NCBI RefSeq assembly: GCF_000281045.1
Contig: NW_008246079.1
Span: 137,334 to 166,275, forward strand
Reading direction: 5' to 3'
Length of the DNA stretch: 28,942 nucleotides
Origin: Saprolegnia diclina VS20
Taxonomy: Eukaryota; Oomycota; Saprolegniomycetes; Saprolegniales; Saprolegniaceae
The notes under the pieces are model-generated. The model saw only the letters and a list, made by a program, of their open reading frames with translations, made no database searches and was not told the origin of the DNA. Position numbers and translations under genes: made by a program. Shown here in pieces: positions 9,001-19,223 of the stretch; positions within the stretch are counted from its first letter, which is position 1, and every line of letters starts with the position of its first letter.

Positions 9001-11337
9001 CTGTGAAGAACCGCTTGACGCTCGGGCCGCGACAGCAGAGCTGCGCCGACGGCAACGCCAAGTAGCACAAGGCCAACGACCACAAGTCGGTGCCAACTGC
9101 CCACAGCGACAGAGCCACTCGAGCATGTGACAACCGTGAGGTCGTTCAAGTCGCACAAGCGCCCCAGAAAGACGCTCCATGTGACAGGCCAGCCCTGATC
9201 CAACCCCACGAGCGCCACAAATGCGCATGCAGCGCATCGCACCAGCATTTTGGCGGCTGGGCGACGTAAAATTGGCAGCACCACCTCGTACCAGAGACAG
9301 AGGAGCCACAGCGCTTCGCTCGACAGCGTCAAAGAAGCCCAGAGAGCGCGCGGTCTTGGATCGAGCTGAAGCGTTTTCGAGCTGTCGAGCACCGACGTCG
9401 GAGCCGTGGCGAGGCAGATGCAGGCCAAGGTGCCGCGGGCAGCCAAGGGATGCCGCGCCATCCAGACCGACGACACGATGGGGTTGAACATGCCCCACAA
9501 GGTGAAGCGGGTGCCGTAGCCAAGGACAATCGCCGCCGCTCCGACGGCGCCGAGAACACCGGACGTCATCGCCGCAAAGTACCACAAGTAAGGTCCGAGC
9601 GACGTTGGCGCCGGTGGCACAGAAGACACGGCCGCGGGGTACGCGACCGAGATGATGTTCATTGTTTGAACATCCCCTTGCAGCGAAATCACTTCACGCT
9701 CTCCGATAGCCCACTCATAGAGCATCATCCAGCCAAAGAAAGCAAAGGTAGCGTCAAGAAGCGGCTGCATCTCAACCGCTGGCGCTGCCATAGAGTTCGT
9801 CGGAAGCTGCGTCTGGTGGACCACGTACTGGAAGAGGCCAATGTCGAGACTGGTCAATGCAGCGGCGTCCAGAGGCAACACGCTTAGGTTTCGGGACAGG
9901 GTTTGCGCTGCCTCAAAGACGGCCAAGCAACCAGCTGCGTCGGTCGCTGCCACGCACGCAGCCGCGCCTTCCAGATGTGGAAGCTGTGTCAACGCAAAAA
10001 CAGAGCCAACCAGCGACGACGCCAAAGTTAGCGGCATCTGGCGACTACAGACGTCGTCAAAGTTGAGTGTTTGCTGGACAAATGGCAGTGCGGCGCCGTA
10101 GATACACCACGGATTCCCGCTCACGAAACGCAGTGACGGGTCGGCCCACTGAACGGGGCGGAGTGGAAGCACGGCTGGTGCCACCAGAAGCGCGTGCAAC
10201 GTGGGCGATGCAGTGAATGCGGTAATCATCTGCGACCGAAAGGCTGTTGCTGCCGCTACAAAGGCCGGCGGCGGCGTCAGCCACTTGGCGTCGAGCGCTG
10301 CGATAGCGCCCACTTGATCGTGGAGGGCGCGACTCGCGCCAGACAGCGGACACGACACGCTGTAGCACTCCATAATGTCGGGCGTCGTATCGGCAAAGTA
10401 GTTAGTCGTACTTCGCACCATGGACTGGATGGCGCTCATCGCGTACAAGTCGTTGAGCAAAAGGTCGTAGAAGACGCAGGTGTTGCGGAACCGCGCGCGG
10501 TTCACGCTTGGTATCGTCTTGAGCGGCCACGGAAGACGGATGCCCAGTGCGTTCTCGACCAAGACCGACTCGTGCAGACCAAAGGCCGTGCCAGTGCCGT
10601 CCGACCGATCTCCAAAACTGCGCTTCGTCTCCAAGGCTCCAGTGGGTGTGGGAAGTTAACGCGTCGAGCCAGGAGGCGCCGTACGGCCCGGTGGCAGCGA
10701 TGGGCCCACCGACGTGCGCGTCGAATCGCCCTTGAGTAAAGTGCCGCCATGCGTCAAAGTCGATGTTCCGGAGGACCGCCGCGAGGTGCACCGCCGCGTT
10801 CGACGACTCAGCAACGACGCAGCGGGCTTGGCGCTTGGACGTGTAGGCGAGCTCCCATACTTTATCCAGGTCGACCCAGCAGTAGGGCGACACGAGCTCC
10901 GACACCTGCATCGCATTCAGCGTCCGCAGACTCGCAATCGACGAGGGTAGATCGGTCAGGTCGCTGTACACGAGCCGCCGGACGTACACCGTGTCGACGC
11001 CCGAGGTGAGTGAGCCGAGAATGGTCGCCGACGGCGCAAAGACGTCGACGGGCACGAATGCTGTCGCCGGTAGCACCGAGAGGTTGGTGTTTAGAATCTG
11101 TCGGAGCACCGGCGCCGTCGACCCAAACTGAGGCCAAAAGTAGTCGGTCGCCGTGTACGTCGCAAACCCTTCGAGAGCCGCAAAGCTGAGGGCGATCGAT
11201 GCTGCCACGTACGTGACGCCCAGCGCGTGCTGGTACCACGGCACCGATGCCGACGTCACGGGCACGTCGAGTGCCACCCGCGCCACAACCATCGACGTCG
11301 GTTGGACTGGAAGTGAAACGCTAGTGGTATGTCTCAC
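6069..11337 (-). CDS. Giant tandemly duplicated multipass membrane protein, apparent frameshift in unit 1
   Basis: Two overlapping minus frames form one gene of about 1,750 codons. The first runs from the ATG at 11337 and is homologous to the second copy down to about 10606; the other frame carries homology from about 10580 to the TAA at 6069. The protein is an internal duplication. Unit 1 is about 11337-8757 and unit 2 about 8756-6069. Each has an N-terminal membrane helix, a large probably extracellular part, then several hydrophobic helices and a cytoplasmic-type tail. Paired landmarks are SPYCWVDL...RQARCV with TQYCWLDF...RQARCV; FFGWMMLYEW..GEREVISLQGD with FFGWCFLFDW..GMREVVSFQGD; and YVADVKLWRVLVC with YAFDIKSWRSVPC. 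I know this only as an uncharacterised oomycete membrane family. At the frame change unit 1 is about 23 nt shorter than unit 2, and the core matching unit 2's FRLQWQN is absent. The gene may be damaged, or the assembly may have an error. No intron with a TAG acceptor explains the switch. Confidence 0.8.
10581..10605 (-). other. Frame change and small deletion in unit 1 of the membrane protein
   Basis: Codons for FWRS lie at 10606-10617 in the upstream frame, and codons for GLHES lie at 10566-10580 in the downstream frame. Between them are 25 nt, where unit 2 has 16 codons (48 nt). The 23-nt shortfall accounts both for the frame change and for the missing residues. A stop for the upstream frame follows at 10402-10404. 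Confidence 0.65.
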
Positions 11338-11368
11338 CAGAATAAGCCGGTTTGGTGTCCCTCATGCA

Positions 11369-11376
11369 TTAGGGTT
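11369..11376. promoter_or_regulatory. Telobox-like motif TTAGGGTT
   Basis: The octamer lies 32 bases upstream of the membrane protein ATG at 11337, where it reads AACCCTAA in the sense direction. Similar motifs occur at 25800-25810 and 28189-28196. Teloboxes are known promoter elements in plants; a role in oomycetes is inference. Confidence 0.2.
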
Positions 11377-11510
11377 ACTGTCCTAGCAAAGGACTAGGGT
11401 AGCAGCCACCACCAGACGTTGCTAAACCTGTAGTACGTGACATGTAGTGCACATGCGAGGCCGCCACAGAGCAGATTCAGAAAGCATACATTCACACTCC
11501 ATCTCTACTT

Positions 11511-13760
11511 CTAGTGCTTGCCGTCGCCAAGAGCAACGTTCTCCAGCTGCACGTCGGACGGGTGCACGAGCGCAGCGTCCGTAGGAATGGGCTTGAGCAC
11601 CGGCGGCGCGACGTCTTCGAGCGTCACCAAGCTCTCGAGATACGCTTTTGGACGCAAGAACGACGTCGAGCCTACGGCGAACCTCTCGTGCTTGCATCTG
11701 GAACACCGATGGGACGTACCCAAGACCACGTCGCGCTTCTCGAGTTCGCGAACCTCGTACACGCTGCGCAGCTAGGTGCAAATGCATCATGCGGGACGGC
11801 GACAGAAGCAGTCTACCTCTGAGTACGTGGCACCGCCAGCGATAAACACAATGAGCTTCTCGCCCGTAAATGCGTCCTTGGTCTAGGCACCGCATCGACG
11901 GTAAAGCGAAAGCGCAGATGCCAAGTCGTACCGTCGACGACGCGGCGTCCGAGCTTTTGCCCGTGACTTTGGCAGCAATTTTCCTAATAACGAGTCGCAA
12001 GCGTCCAGTTGCGCATACTGCGTACTTGCGCAACGACGTGGGCTCTGTCTTCTTGGCGGCGGTGGGGCTGCTGCTCGTGTTGCTTGTCGGTGGCGGTGCA
12101 ATCACATACGGAAACTCGGTCGCATCCAGCGTCTTCTTGAGAAGCTTGTCCATCCAGCCCTTGAGCTTGGGCTCGTAGCGGGCCGTGGCGTACTCGGCGC
12201 TCGACGCCTTCTTGGCGGCGTCCTTGATCTCGTCCGACGTCAAGTTGTGCCCCGTTGCGTTCGAGACAACCGCGATCTTCTGCATGAACACGCCGAGGTA
12301 CTTCATGTTCTGAAGCGCCTTGTCTGTCACCACCGGCAGCTGCGCGATCTGGAAGAGCTTGCGCCGGTCCGCGTCCTTGGCCGCATCCTAATCACACAGC
12401 ATACTCTCTCGTCTCGACCGCTCGGACGCATATCGCACCTGCGTGATGATAAAGATGGCGAGTAGTCGGGCTTTGTCCGACGCGGGGATCTTGGGATCTC
12501 CGAGCAGGTCCTCCATGTCTTTCAGGACTTTGGGGAGCTTGATCTTCCTGCCGCTGTCGTCAACGCCGGTCGCGAGGCTCTGTTCGAGCGTCGAGACGCC
12601 GAGCAAGTTGTGCTTGGTGTACTCGTCCAGCGTCTTGCCGGCAAGGTACAGGTGCTGCGAGAGCTTGCTCAGCGTATCGCGAAACTCGGGCAACTCGCGC
12701 AGGGCCGCCGCGAGCTGGCTCACGTCCGGAGCCTTGCCTTTGCCTTGCAGCGACGTGCCGGCGTTTGACGCTGAGAGCGCGGCCATGCGCCCGCCGATAT
12801 CCTTGCTCACTTCCTAGAAAAGTATCAATGTATCGAGAAACGATCAAGATAGCAAGTGCAAACTGCAATGTGCGTGTGGCGCAACTCGGTCCAGAGCGCG
12901 TCGTTTTCGTTCAGAAGCGCTTGCTTGGTCATCGTGCCCGTCTGCGTGTCGGCCGGGTAGCTGATCGAGTCGCCATGTAGCCCGGCGCCGTCGAGGAGGT
13001 CGTAGACCATGGCCTGGTACGTCACTTCGTGCACGAGCGGGCACAGCTGGTCTTGCGATCGCTCGACAAAAAGCAGGGTCGACCGCGACGGGCAGTAGGC
13101 AAACGCGCTGTTGGACGCGACGTACTCGTTCATCTTGGCCTGGAAGAGGCGCGCGAGGACCTCCATCTTTTGCTGCCCGGCCTTGTAGCGCACGTACGGA
13201 TACTCTTCGAGGGTTGCGCAAGCCGTCACGAGCTGCGCGCTCATGCGCTGGAGCAGCGGGTCGACGCTAAGGGCCGCGTGCGGCGAGTAGAGTGTATGGA
13301 GTGCGTTGGGCAGATCGAGCGAGAACGCTGCGCGCTCGAGCGCTAAAAAGTCGACGTTGACCTCCTTGAGCGTGCGAAGGCGCGGCAAGAGCGCGGGACA
13401 GGCCTTGAACTTGGCCACGTCATCGGACGTGGCACGCGCGTTGAAGAAGATGTGCACCGACCCGTACATGGGCTTGTCGAGGACCTTGAAGTCGGCGAGC
13501 ACCTTGTCGATCGACGACGGCGCGATAAAGTAGATGGCCGCCATCTCTGGGAACGGCTGCCGCACGAGCTCGAGCCGCTCGACGATCGAGACCCCGCGCT
13601 CCGTGAGGTCCGTCATGCGCACGACAGGCGAGGCGACGGCCGTCGTCGCATCGTCGAGCACGAGGACGACCCAGCCGCGCGAAGCCACGCTCGTGGCCTT
13701 GATCATCTTCTCGAGGAGGTTGGTCTGGACCTGCGTCCGCAGGTTGGGGCTCTCGGCCAT
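11511..13760 (-). CDS. Sec1/Munc18 (SM) family vesicle-fusion protein, seven exons
   Basis: SM proteins clasp syntaxin-type SNAREs and guide fusion of secretory vesicles at the plasma membrane. I rebuild exons at 13760-12864, 12813-12439, 12387-12026, 11983-11932, 11882-11817, 11771-11720 and 11671-11511. The product is 654 aa, typical for the family. The introns are 50, 51, 42, 49, 45 and 48 nt, all GT...TAG. Family hallmarks in order: GWVVLVLDDATT at the start of domain 1; AIYFIAPSSIDKVL; FVERSQDQLCPLVHEVTYQAM with YDLLDGAG; LWTELRHTHIA spliced to EVSKDIGGR; FTGEKLIVFIAGGATYSE spliced to LRSVYEV; and VVLG spliced to STSFLRPKAYL. The pattern fits the Sec1/Munc18 exocytosis branch better than Sly1, Vps33 or Vps45, but that is a judgement by eye. 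The start (MAESPNLRTQVQ) is the ATG just before the conserved domain; the frame stays open upstream but without homology. Confidence 0.92.
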
Positions 13761-13814
13761 CGTCGTCAAAATCTCCAACTGGCCCGTAACGACCCGGTCG
13801 CAAAAATCACGTTC

Positions 13815-13919
13815 ATTGGTTAAAATACGACGGTATGGCGAAAGGCCATTGGTGCGATCTTTGCAATATATACGCGATCGGGATTGGCTGAAATCAAAGT
13901 GCAAACACGATGTGATTGG
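13815..13919 (-). promoter_or_regulatory. Promoter of the Sec1 gene: four evenly spaced CCAAT boxes and a TATA-like element
   Basis: On the minus strand CCAAT occurs at 13815-13819, 13848-13852, 13883-13887 and 13915-13919. The steps are 33, 35 and 32 bases, about three helical turns each, and all face the Sec1 gene. A TATATAT run lies at 13866-13872, about 106 bases before the ATG. The spacing between the HA gene stop (14028) and the Sec1 start (13760) is only 267 bp, so this array fills the available promoter. NF-Y binding is inferred from the motif. Confidence 0.45.
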
Positions 13920-14027
13920 GCGGTTTTAGATGCACATACCAGATCAAAAATCTAGTGTCCGACGCAACCAGATCCCGTCTGGTTCCAAACTGAAAACTAC
14001 ACAGGATGATTCATACACGTGTGACAC

Positions 14028-17000
14028 TTAGTAGGCGGGTTTGACGTCGACAGCGAAGCTGTTGGGCGAGAGTACGTCTGCTTCGACTTTGACGCTACCA
14101 GAATGTACCACATGTGAATCTGGCCTTGGAAACGCGTGGTCCTGGAGCAGACTCTGCACGAGCTCATCGAGCTCGTCAAACGAGTCGTGGAGAAATGCGA
14201 CAAAGAACCCGAGCGGCATCTCCCGCGCGCCGTCGAGCCACACGTCCGAGTCGGCAGGCAGCGTAAACAACAGCGGCACCGCCGTCGAGCCGTGGAAGCT
14301 CGCATACTGCATGAGCGTCGAGAGGATGAGCGACATGTCAAAGACAACTTCATCTGGCCGCGGGTCCGCAGGACGGCCGACCAAGAGCGACACCGAGGCG
14401 TGATACGCCAGCGTCATGCGCTCCATGTAGGCGCGGCGCTTGGCAACGACGAGGCCGAGCGGGTAGCCCCGTAGCTCGTCCGGGACGTGTGGCGAAGACG
14501 GTAGCACCAACGACGGTGGCACGGACGACGCCGGCACGAGGCGCGCAGCGTCCGCAAGCAGCTCAAAGTCCACCGACGCCCACTCGAATCCGAGGTCGTG
14601 GAGCGCTGTGGCCTTCTCGGGGGCCATGGCAGCCGCTCCAATGTCCCGCAGCCACATGACAATGAGGCCGAGCGGTAGATCCCAGAGCGACGCGTCCCAT
14701 CGCGGGCAACTGGGGACGCGGAAGGACGCTGGGACGTGAAGGTGGTAGAAGCGTTCCTGGTACGTCTGTAGCGCGAGAAGCTTGGCGCGCCACCGAGCGC
14801 CGACGTCGTACTGGAGTCGGAGCAGTGGCGCCGCGTACGCCGGCGACGACAAGACGGCGTCGACGTCGAGTCGCGTGAGGTACCTCCCGATCGGACCGCC
14901 CGAGAGACTGGCCGGCGCATCGACAATGTCAACGTCGGTGATTTGCCGGCCTGTGCGGCGAAGGGTCCAGCGCTTGAGTACGTGGAGGACGTCTCGCCAC
15001 AAGGCAGCAACTGAGGCGTCCCAAACGAACCCAATGACGTCCAGACGGTACCGGTGCACGGGTTGCAAGCGGTCGGACGCCGCCCGAATCATCTCGACGG
15101 CAGCACCGAGCGTGAAGCCAGCAAATGCCGGTGGCCACGTGGCGACGCCCGCCGGTACGACAAAATCGCTTGGCACTAGTACATGCCCGTGCAGCTGATG
15201 GTAGACCTGGAGTGCCAACAGCCGCCGATCCCACTTGGAGTACATTCGCAGCTCGTCTGATGCAACGTCGCGCTTGATCGTCGCGTCGTCGGTGGCAGTC
15301 GCAGGCGCGATGACGGCAGAAGCAAGCACTTCACCGACAAGCGAAGGTTGCGGTGTCGAAGGCTCGGACTTTGGCGCCCACGGACCAACGGGCTTTCCGG
15401 ACGTGTGTTCAGGTACGAGGCGGTCGTGTTGAGTGGCAAGCGCGGGCTCGTGCTGACGCAGCACGATACCCGCAGAGGCATTGACCGAGGCAGTTGTCGA
15501 CGGTGGGAATGCGAGCATTTGCGCCGGAGCTTCATCCTTGACGGTCGCTTGAAGCTGCGAGGGCGACGCCACCGAAAGTGTCTTGGCTGCGAGTGGCGTG
15601 CAAGTAGTCACCTGCGCCTGTAGCAGCGGTTGTCGCCCTGCGAGGGAGGGTGTTGCCGGGGGGATGCTGTTGCCTTGTTGTCCCACCTTGAGCGAGGGGT
15701 CGATCCCGAGCTCTTCGATCTCATACTCTTTGCTCCATGCAACTGTCCGTGGCACGACGGCTCGCGGTACCGGTGCGCGTGTGTCCGTCGTTGTACTGGC
15801 ACCTGACTTGCACGCCGAATGAGGCCAAGGCTCTGGACAAGGATCGGTGCCAGTCGCCAATGTCTTGGTCGCGGCCGTCGGTGTCGACAACGACTTTGGC
15901 CGCAAGGCAAGCGGTAGCGGCGGTCGACGCTGCTTGGCCCACCACGGTTGATCCACCAGCGACGGTGTCGATAGTGACACATGCTTCTCGGCGGCAACGA
16001 CCGACGTCGACGGCAGTGGATGGCTCGGAAGGACCGTCGGCGCCGGTGTCGGTGCTTCGTCGTCTTCTGTCTCGTCAGCATCAAAAGCCAAGCCCATGTC
16101 CATGTCGTCCTCGGAGCAGGTTTCCGTGTCGTCGGGCGACCGGACAGGCACAGGACTCTCGGCTGGCGACAGCAGACAACTTGTCGCGATCTCATCGGCA
16201 TCGTCGTCGCTGCGAAGCGCCTCGTTGTCGGCGTAGGACGTGACAGCTTGTGGCCGTCGAGTCGCGGGCCCCATGCTAAACTCGCCATCGCTCTGCGTCG
16301 CACTCTGGTCGTCGTCGAGATCGCTGATGGTCAAGTCAATGTCGCTGCCCACGCCCGAGAGGTCCCGCGGCGGCGACGTCAGAAACGGCGACAGCGCCGC
16401 CAGGATGCTAGCATCGAGCACAAGCGCGCGGTGCATCGCCAGCAAGCGCATGGTCCAGTAGCCAAGGCGGAGGCCTCGCAGAGCTGGCGGCCACCCGCGT
16501 CGACGCACGACAATGGTCGATGGCAATGGCTCGGCAGGATGTGACGTGTGGTAGTGTCGCAGCGCCTCGTCGATGCGGTCGAACGACGTCGAGACGTGCG
16601 CTGTTGTGAGCCACGCCTGGCGGTGTCGTGCCAGCTGCGGTTGCCGGCGGTGCAGTTGCCACGCGAGGTCCCCGAGCGGCGTGCCGGCGTGTCGACACCC
16701 GTACGGTACGACAAAGTCGATCGGGACGTCGCGATCGCACTCGGTCAAGAGCTGCGTGAGCGCAGGCCACGGCGGGATCTGGCGCAGGAACATGAGACTG
16801 TGCAGCCGCGTGAGCTGCTTGTCCGAGAGCTCGACCGCGTGCTTGGCCAGCATCTCGGGCACCCGAGCAAGCTCAACGTCCCACATGGCTCGTGGCCAGT
16901 TGGCGTGCTTGTGCGGCACGAGGAACATGGGCGCGATCGCGCGCCGGCCGTAGAGGTGGCGGTACATGTCGAGGGCGTCGATCTGGTCGTCAAAGGCGAC

Positions 17001-17327
17001 GACGCGGAGGTACCCGCCGCGGCGCTTGACGTGCGTCACGCAGGGCGACGCGCCGCCGCCTGGTCGCCACGGAAAGCCCATCTCAATAAGCACGTCCAGC
17101 GTCGATGGCGGCAGCGTCGGCGCCGTGCGAAAGCTCTCGACGGCGTGCGCGAGGTCCATCCCGCCCATCACCGACGGCCAGTCGCTGTTGCCGCATGGTA
17201 CCGTGTACGTTGGCGCAACCTCGCACGTGCCAAAGCGGTCACGGTAGACTCGCAGCGCTCCGAGCTTCTCGTCCCAGGACCACAGCCGCGGTGGCGAGAC
17301 GTCGCGATGGCGGCGCTTCCGGCTCAT
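14028..17327 (-). CDS. HA-repeat protein with a disordered acidic/Ser-Pro middle and SUMO-type motifs
   Basis: A single open frame of 1099 codons from the ATG at 17325-17327, chosen because MSRKRRHRDVSP leads straight into the first HA unit; the frame extends to 17516 without homology. HA-like units cover about 16-90, 112-180, 187-245 and 249-315, then 697-770, 775-830, 846-916 and 920-1060 in weaker form. Between them (about 320-695) lies a low-complexity region rich in Ser, Pro, Thr and acids. It includes SDIDLTISDLDDD at 328-340, the shape of a SUMO-interacting motif with an acidic flank. Lysines in SUMO consensus context appear at 597 (VKDE) and 1080 (VKVE), with a related PKSEPSTP at 652-659. 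The basic N-terminus resembles a nuclear signal. Function is unknown; a chromatin or transcription role is inference. It lies 267 bp upstream of the Sec1 gene on the same strand. Confidence 0.88.
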   Translation of the reverse strand: MSRKRRHRDVSPPRLWSWDEKLGALRVYRDRFGTCEVAPTYTVPCGNSDWPSVMGGMDLAHAVESFRTAPTLPPSTLDVLIEMGFPWRPGGGASPCVTHVKRRGGYLRVVAFDDQIDALDMYRHLYGRRAIAPMFLVPHKHANWPRAMWDVELARVPEMLAKHAVELSDKQLTRLHSLMFLRQIPPWPALTQLLTECDRDVPIDFVVPYGCRHAGTPLGDLAWQLHRRQPQLARHRQAWLTTAHVSTSFDRIDEALRHYHTSHPAEPLPSTIVVRRRGWPPALRGLRLGYWTMRLLAMHRALVLDASILAALSPFLTSPPRDLSGVGSDIDLTISDLDDDQSATQSDGEFSMGPATRRPQAVTSYADNEALRSDDDADEIATSCLLSPAESPVPVRSPDDTETCSEDDMDMGLAFDADETEDDEAPTPAPTVLPSHPLPSTSVVAAEKHVSLSTPSLVDQPWWAKQRRPPLPLALRPKSLSTPTAATKTLATGTDPCPEPWPHSACKSGASTTTDTRAPVPRAVVPRTVAWSKEYEIEELGIDPSLKVGQQGNSIPPATPSLAGRQPLLQAQVTTCTPLAAKTLSVASPSQLQATVKDEAPAQMLAFPPSTTASVNASAGIVLRQHEPALATQHDRLVPEHTSGKPVGPWAPKSEPSTPQPSLVGEVLASAVIAPATATDDATIKRDVASDELRMYSKWDRRLLALQVYHQLHGHVLVPSDFVVPAGVATWPPAFAGFTLGAAVEMIRAASDRLQPVHRYRLDVIGFVWDASVAALWRDVLHVLKRWTLRRTGRQITDVDIVDAPASLSGGPIGRYLTRLDVDAVLSSPAYAAPLLRLQYDVGARWRAKLLALQTYQERFYHLHVPASFRVPSCPRWDASLWDLPLGLIVMWLRDIGAAAMAPEKATALHDLGFEWASVDFELLADAARLVPASSVPPSLVLPSSPHVPDELRGYPLGLVVAKRRAYMERMTLAYHASVSLLVGRPADPRPDEVVFDMSLILSTLMQYASFHGSTAVPLLFTLPADSDVWLDGAREMPLGFFVAFLHDSFDELDELVQSLLQDHAFPRPDSHVVHSGSVKVEADVLSPNSFAVDVKPAY

Positions 17328-17650
17328 GTCGTCTTTGTCGTCGTATGGCAGCCAGCCAAAAACACCCAACTTTCGGTCTTTGAAGTTTCCCGCGATTTTG
17401 CACACCTTGCACACGAGCGACGCAGGCAGCTGCTCACTCCCAGTATCCCTCAAGCGTCTGCAGGCTCCAGTATACTGGCGTCCACGGACCTCCTCTCGTA
17501 ACCAGCGTTTTGACATGGCCCTTCTCTATGCAACAACCGCGCAGTTCAACGACCCATCTGGCGCTCAGTTCATGCAACAGTACGATCTAGTACATGGGCT
17601 ATAAAACCCACAACTATAATAGCTCTCGACGATATGAACGCTATCGACGG
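17328..17650. other. Spacer between HA gene 5' end and MATE gene 3' end
   Basis: This 323-bp stretch lies upstream of the HA gene at 14028-17327 and downstream of the MATE gene at 17651-19223, both on the minus strand. The HA frame stays open to 17516, so an N-terminal extension is possible but shows no repeat pattern. A TATAAAA at about 17600-17606 is on the plus strand, where no gene follows. Nothing else was recognised. Confidence 0.4.
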
Positions 17651-19223
17651 CTACGCATCGAGGCTCGTGCGCGACACGGAGGACATGCTCCATCGGCGCG
17701 GCAAAGCGCCCGCAACGACAACGTTGACGGGCGACCCGGCGACGAACGCGTCTTCGTGAATGCACACTTCATCCTCGGCCGCCATCGTCGCCATCGCCGT
17801 CACCGCCATGCGGTCCCAGTCGACGGAGGCGTACTTGGCCGAGAGCACGAGCAGTTTGAAGCCGGCCGTGACGCAGATGCCGGCCCAGAGCCCGGCAAAG
17901 CCATAGTTGCAGTGGATCGCCAGTACGTAGCTCAGAGGTAGCTGCACGAGCCACATACCGGTGAAGACGACGCTCGACACGAACGGCATCTGGCCCATGC
18001 CGTTGAGTATGGCGGTGACGGTGATCTCGAGCGCGTCGACGCTAAAGCCGAGCACAAAGAGCGGCAGCACCGAGCCGCAGTGCGCCATCAGGTGCGCATC
18101 CGACGTGTAGATGCCGAGAATGGCCTCCTGGAAGCAGAGCAAGAGCCCAACGACGACGCCGACGACGACGAGAATCGTGGCAAAGCCGAGGCGGCTTGCA
18201 CCCCGCGCCGCATCCGCTCGGCCCGCACCGAGATGATTCGCGACCTTGACCTGGGTCGCGCAGCCAAAGCCCCAAAAGAGCGCCCAGAGCAGGCCCCAGA
18301 GCGTGAGCAGAATCGCATTCGACGCTAAGATCTCGGCGCCCATGTGCGCAGCGATGAGCGACATGCACGAGTTGGCGAGCGTCGTAAAGCCGTCAATCAT
18401 GCCGAGTGGGATCGCCATGCGGAGGAAGAGCCGCCACCGATCACGCGTGAAGGCCGACCAGTGCCACCCGCCCCACGCCTGCTTGTGGTAGCCGCGGTAG
18501 ACAAACGCATAGAGGAAGAGCGACGTGGGCTGGAACCAAGACGCAAGGACAGTCGCGATAGCCGACCCGTCAAAGCCGAGGCCGTTCCAAGCACCGGCGC
18601 CATAGATGAGCACGTAGTTGGCAAGTATCGCGAGGCCGATCGAGATGGACCCGATCGCTGTCGTGGGCGCGACAATGTGCATGGCCTGGAGGTACTGCCG
18701 CATGCACGCATACGCCAGCGTCGGCCAAATGGCACCCGAGAGAATGCGGCTAAAGCGCGTGCCGAGGTCGACGATGACCGCGTCGTCGGTCGCGCGGACG
18801 AGGATCCGGTCGAGGCACCAGTAATAGCCGACAACGAAGCAAGCCAGGCACGAGACGAGCAGCAGCGCCATTTGAAACCAGACGCCCATGAGCGTAAAGT
18901 TGCGTGCGCCAAACGCTTGGCCGCAGAGCTACCGACGACATGAGAAAGCTCGACGACGTGTGCAATGCTACCGTGATGAGCGACGAGGACATGGCCCAGA
19001 CAGAGAAGAGCGGCACTTGGGTCCAGATCGTGGCCAGCGACGCGGCCGCAAGCGACTCGGTGCCGAGGTGCCCGAGAAAGGCCGAGTCGATCGTCGTGAG
19101 TGCGATGCGCGTGATGTTGGCGAGCGCCACCTGCAGCGCCAGCGAGAGGTACGCGCGAAGCTCGTCGCGCCACGCAAATCCCTCGGCTTTTTGCAGCAGC
19201 GGGTGCCCTTCGACGACGTGCAT
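17651..19223 (-). CDS. MATE family multidrug/toxin extrusion transporter 1
   Basis: MATE carriers export organic cations and metabolites in exchange for H+ or Na+. Exons are 19223-18972 and 18928-17651, joined over a 43-nt GT...TAG intron (18929-18971) between SSLIT and LCGQAFGAR. The product is 509 aa, normal for the family. About 12 hydrophobic helices in two halves are visible, with family signatures IDSAFLGHLGTESLAAASLATIW in the first helices, CGQAFGA, RQYLQAM.IVAPTT, ANYVLIYGAG and ILNGMGQMPFVS in the second half. The start MHVVEGHPLLQ is the first ATG before helix 1. The intron sits at exactly the same codon boundary as in the MATE genes at 24133 and 25904. It is closest to the gene at 24133 (both have LIYGAG.W.GLGFDG). 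The substrate cannot be told from sequence. Confidence 0.93.

Noticed and set aside
11422-12333. Unspliced reading of the Sec1 3' region as one 303-codon frame
   Set aside because: After about 12026 the frame loses all SM-family homology; four short introns restore every family motif through to the stop at 11511.
17594-17610. TATAAAA on the plus strand as a promoter
   Set aside because: No plus-strand gene follows; the region is the 3' flank of MATE 1.
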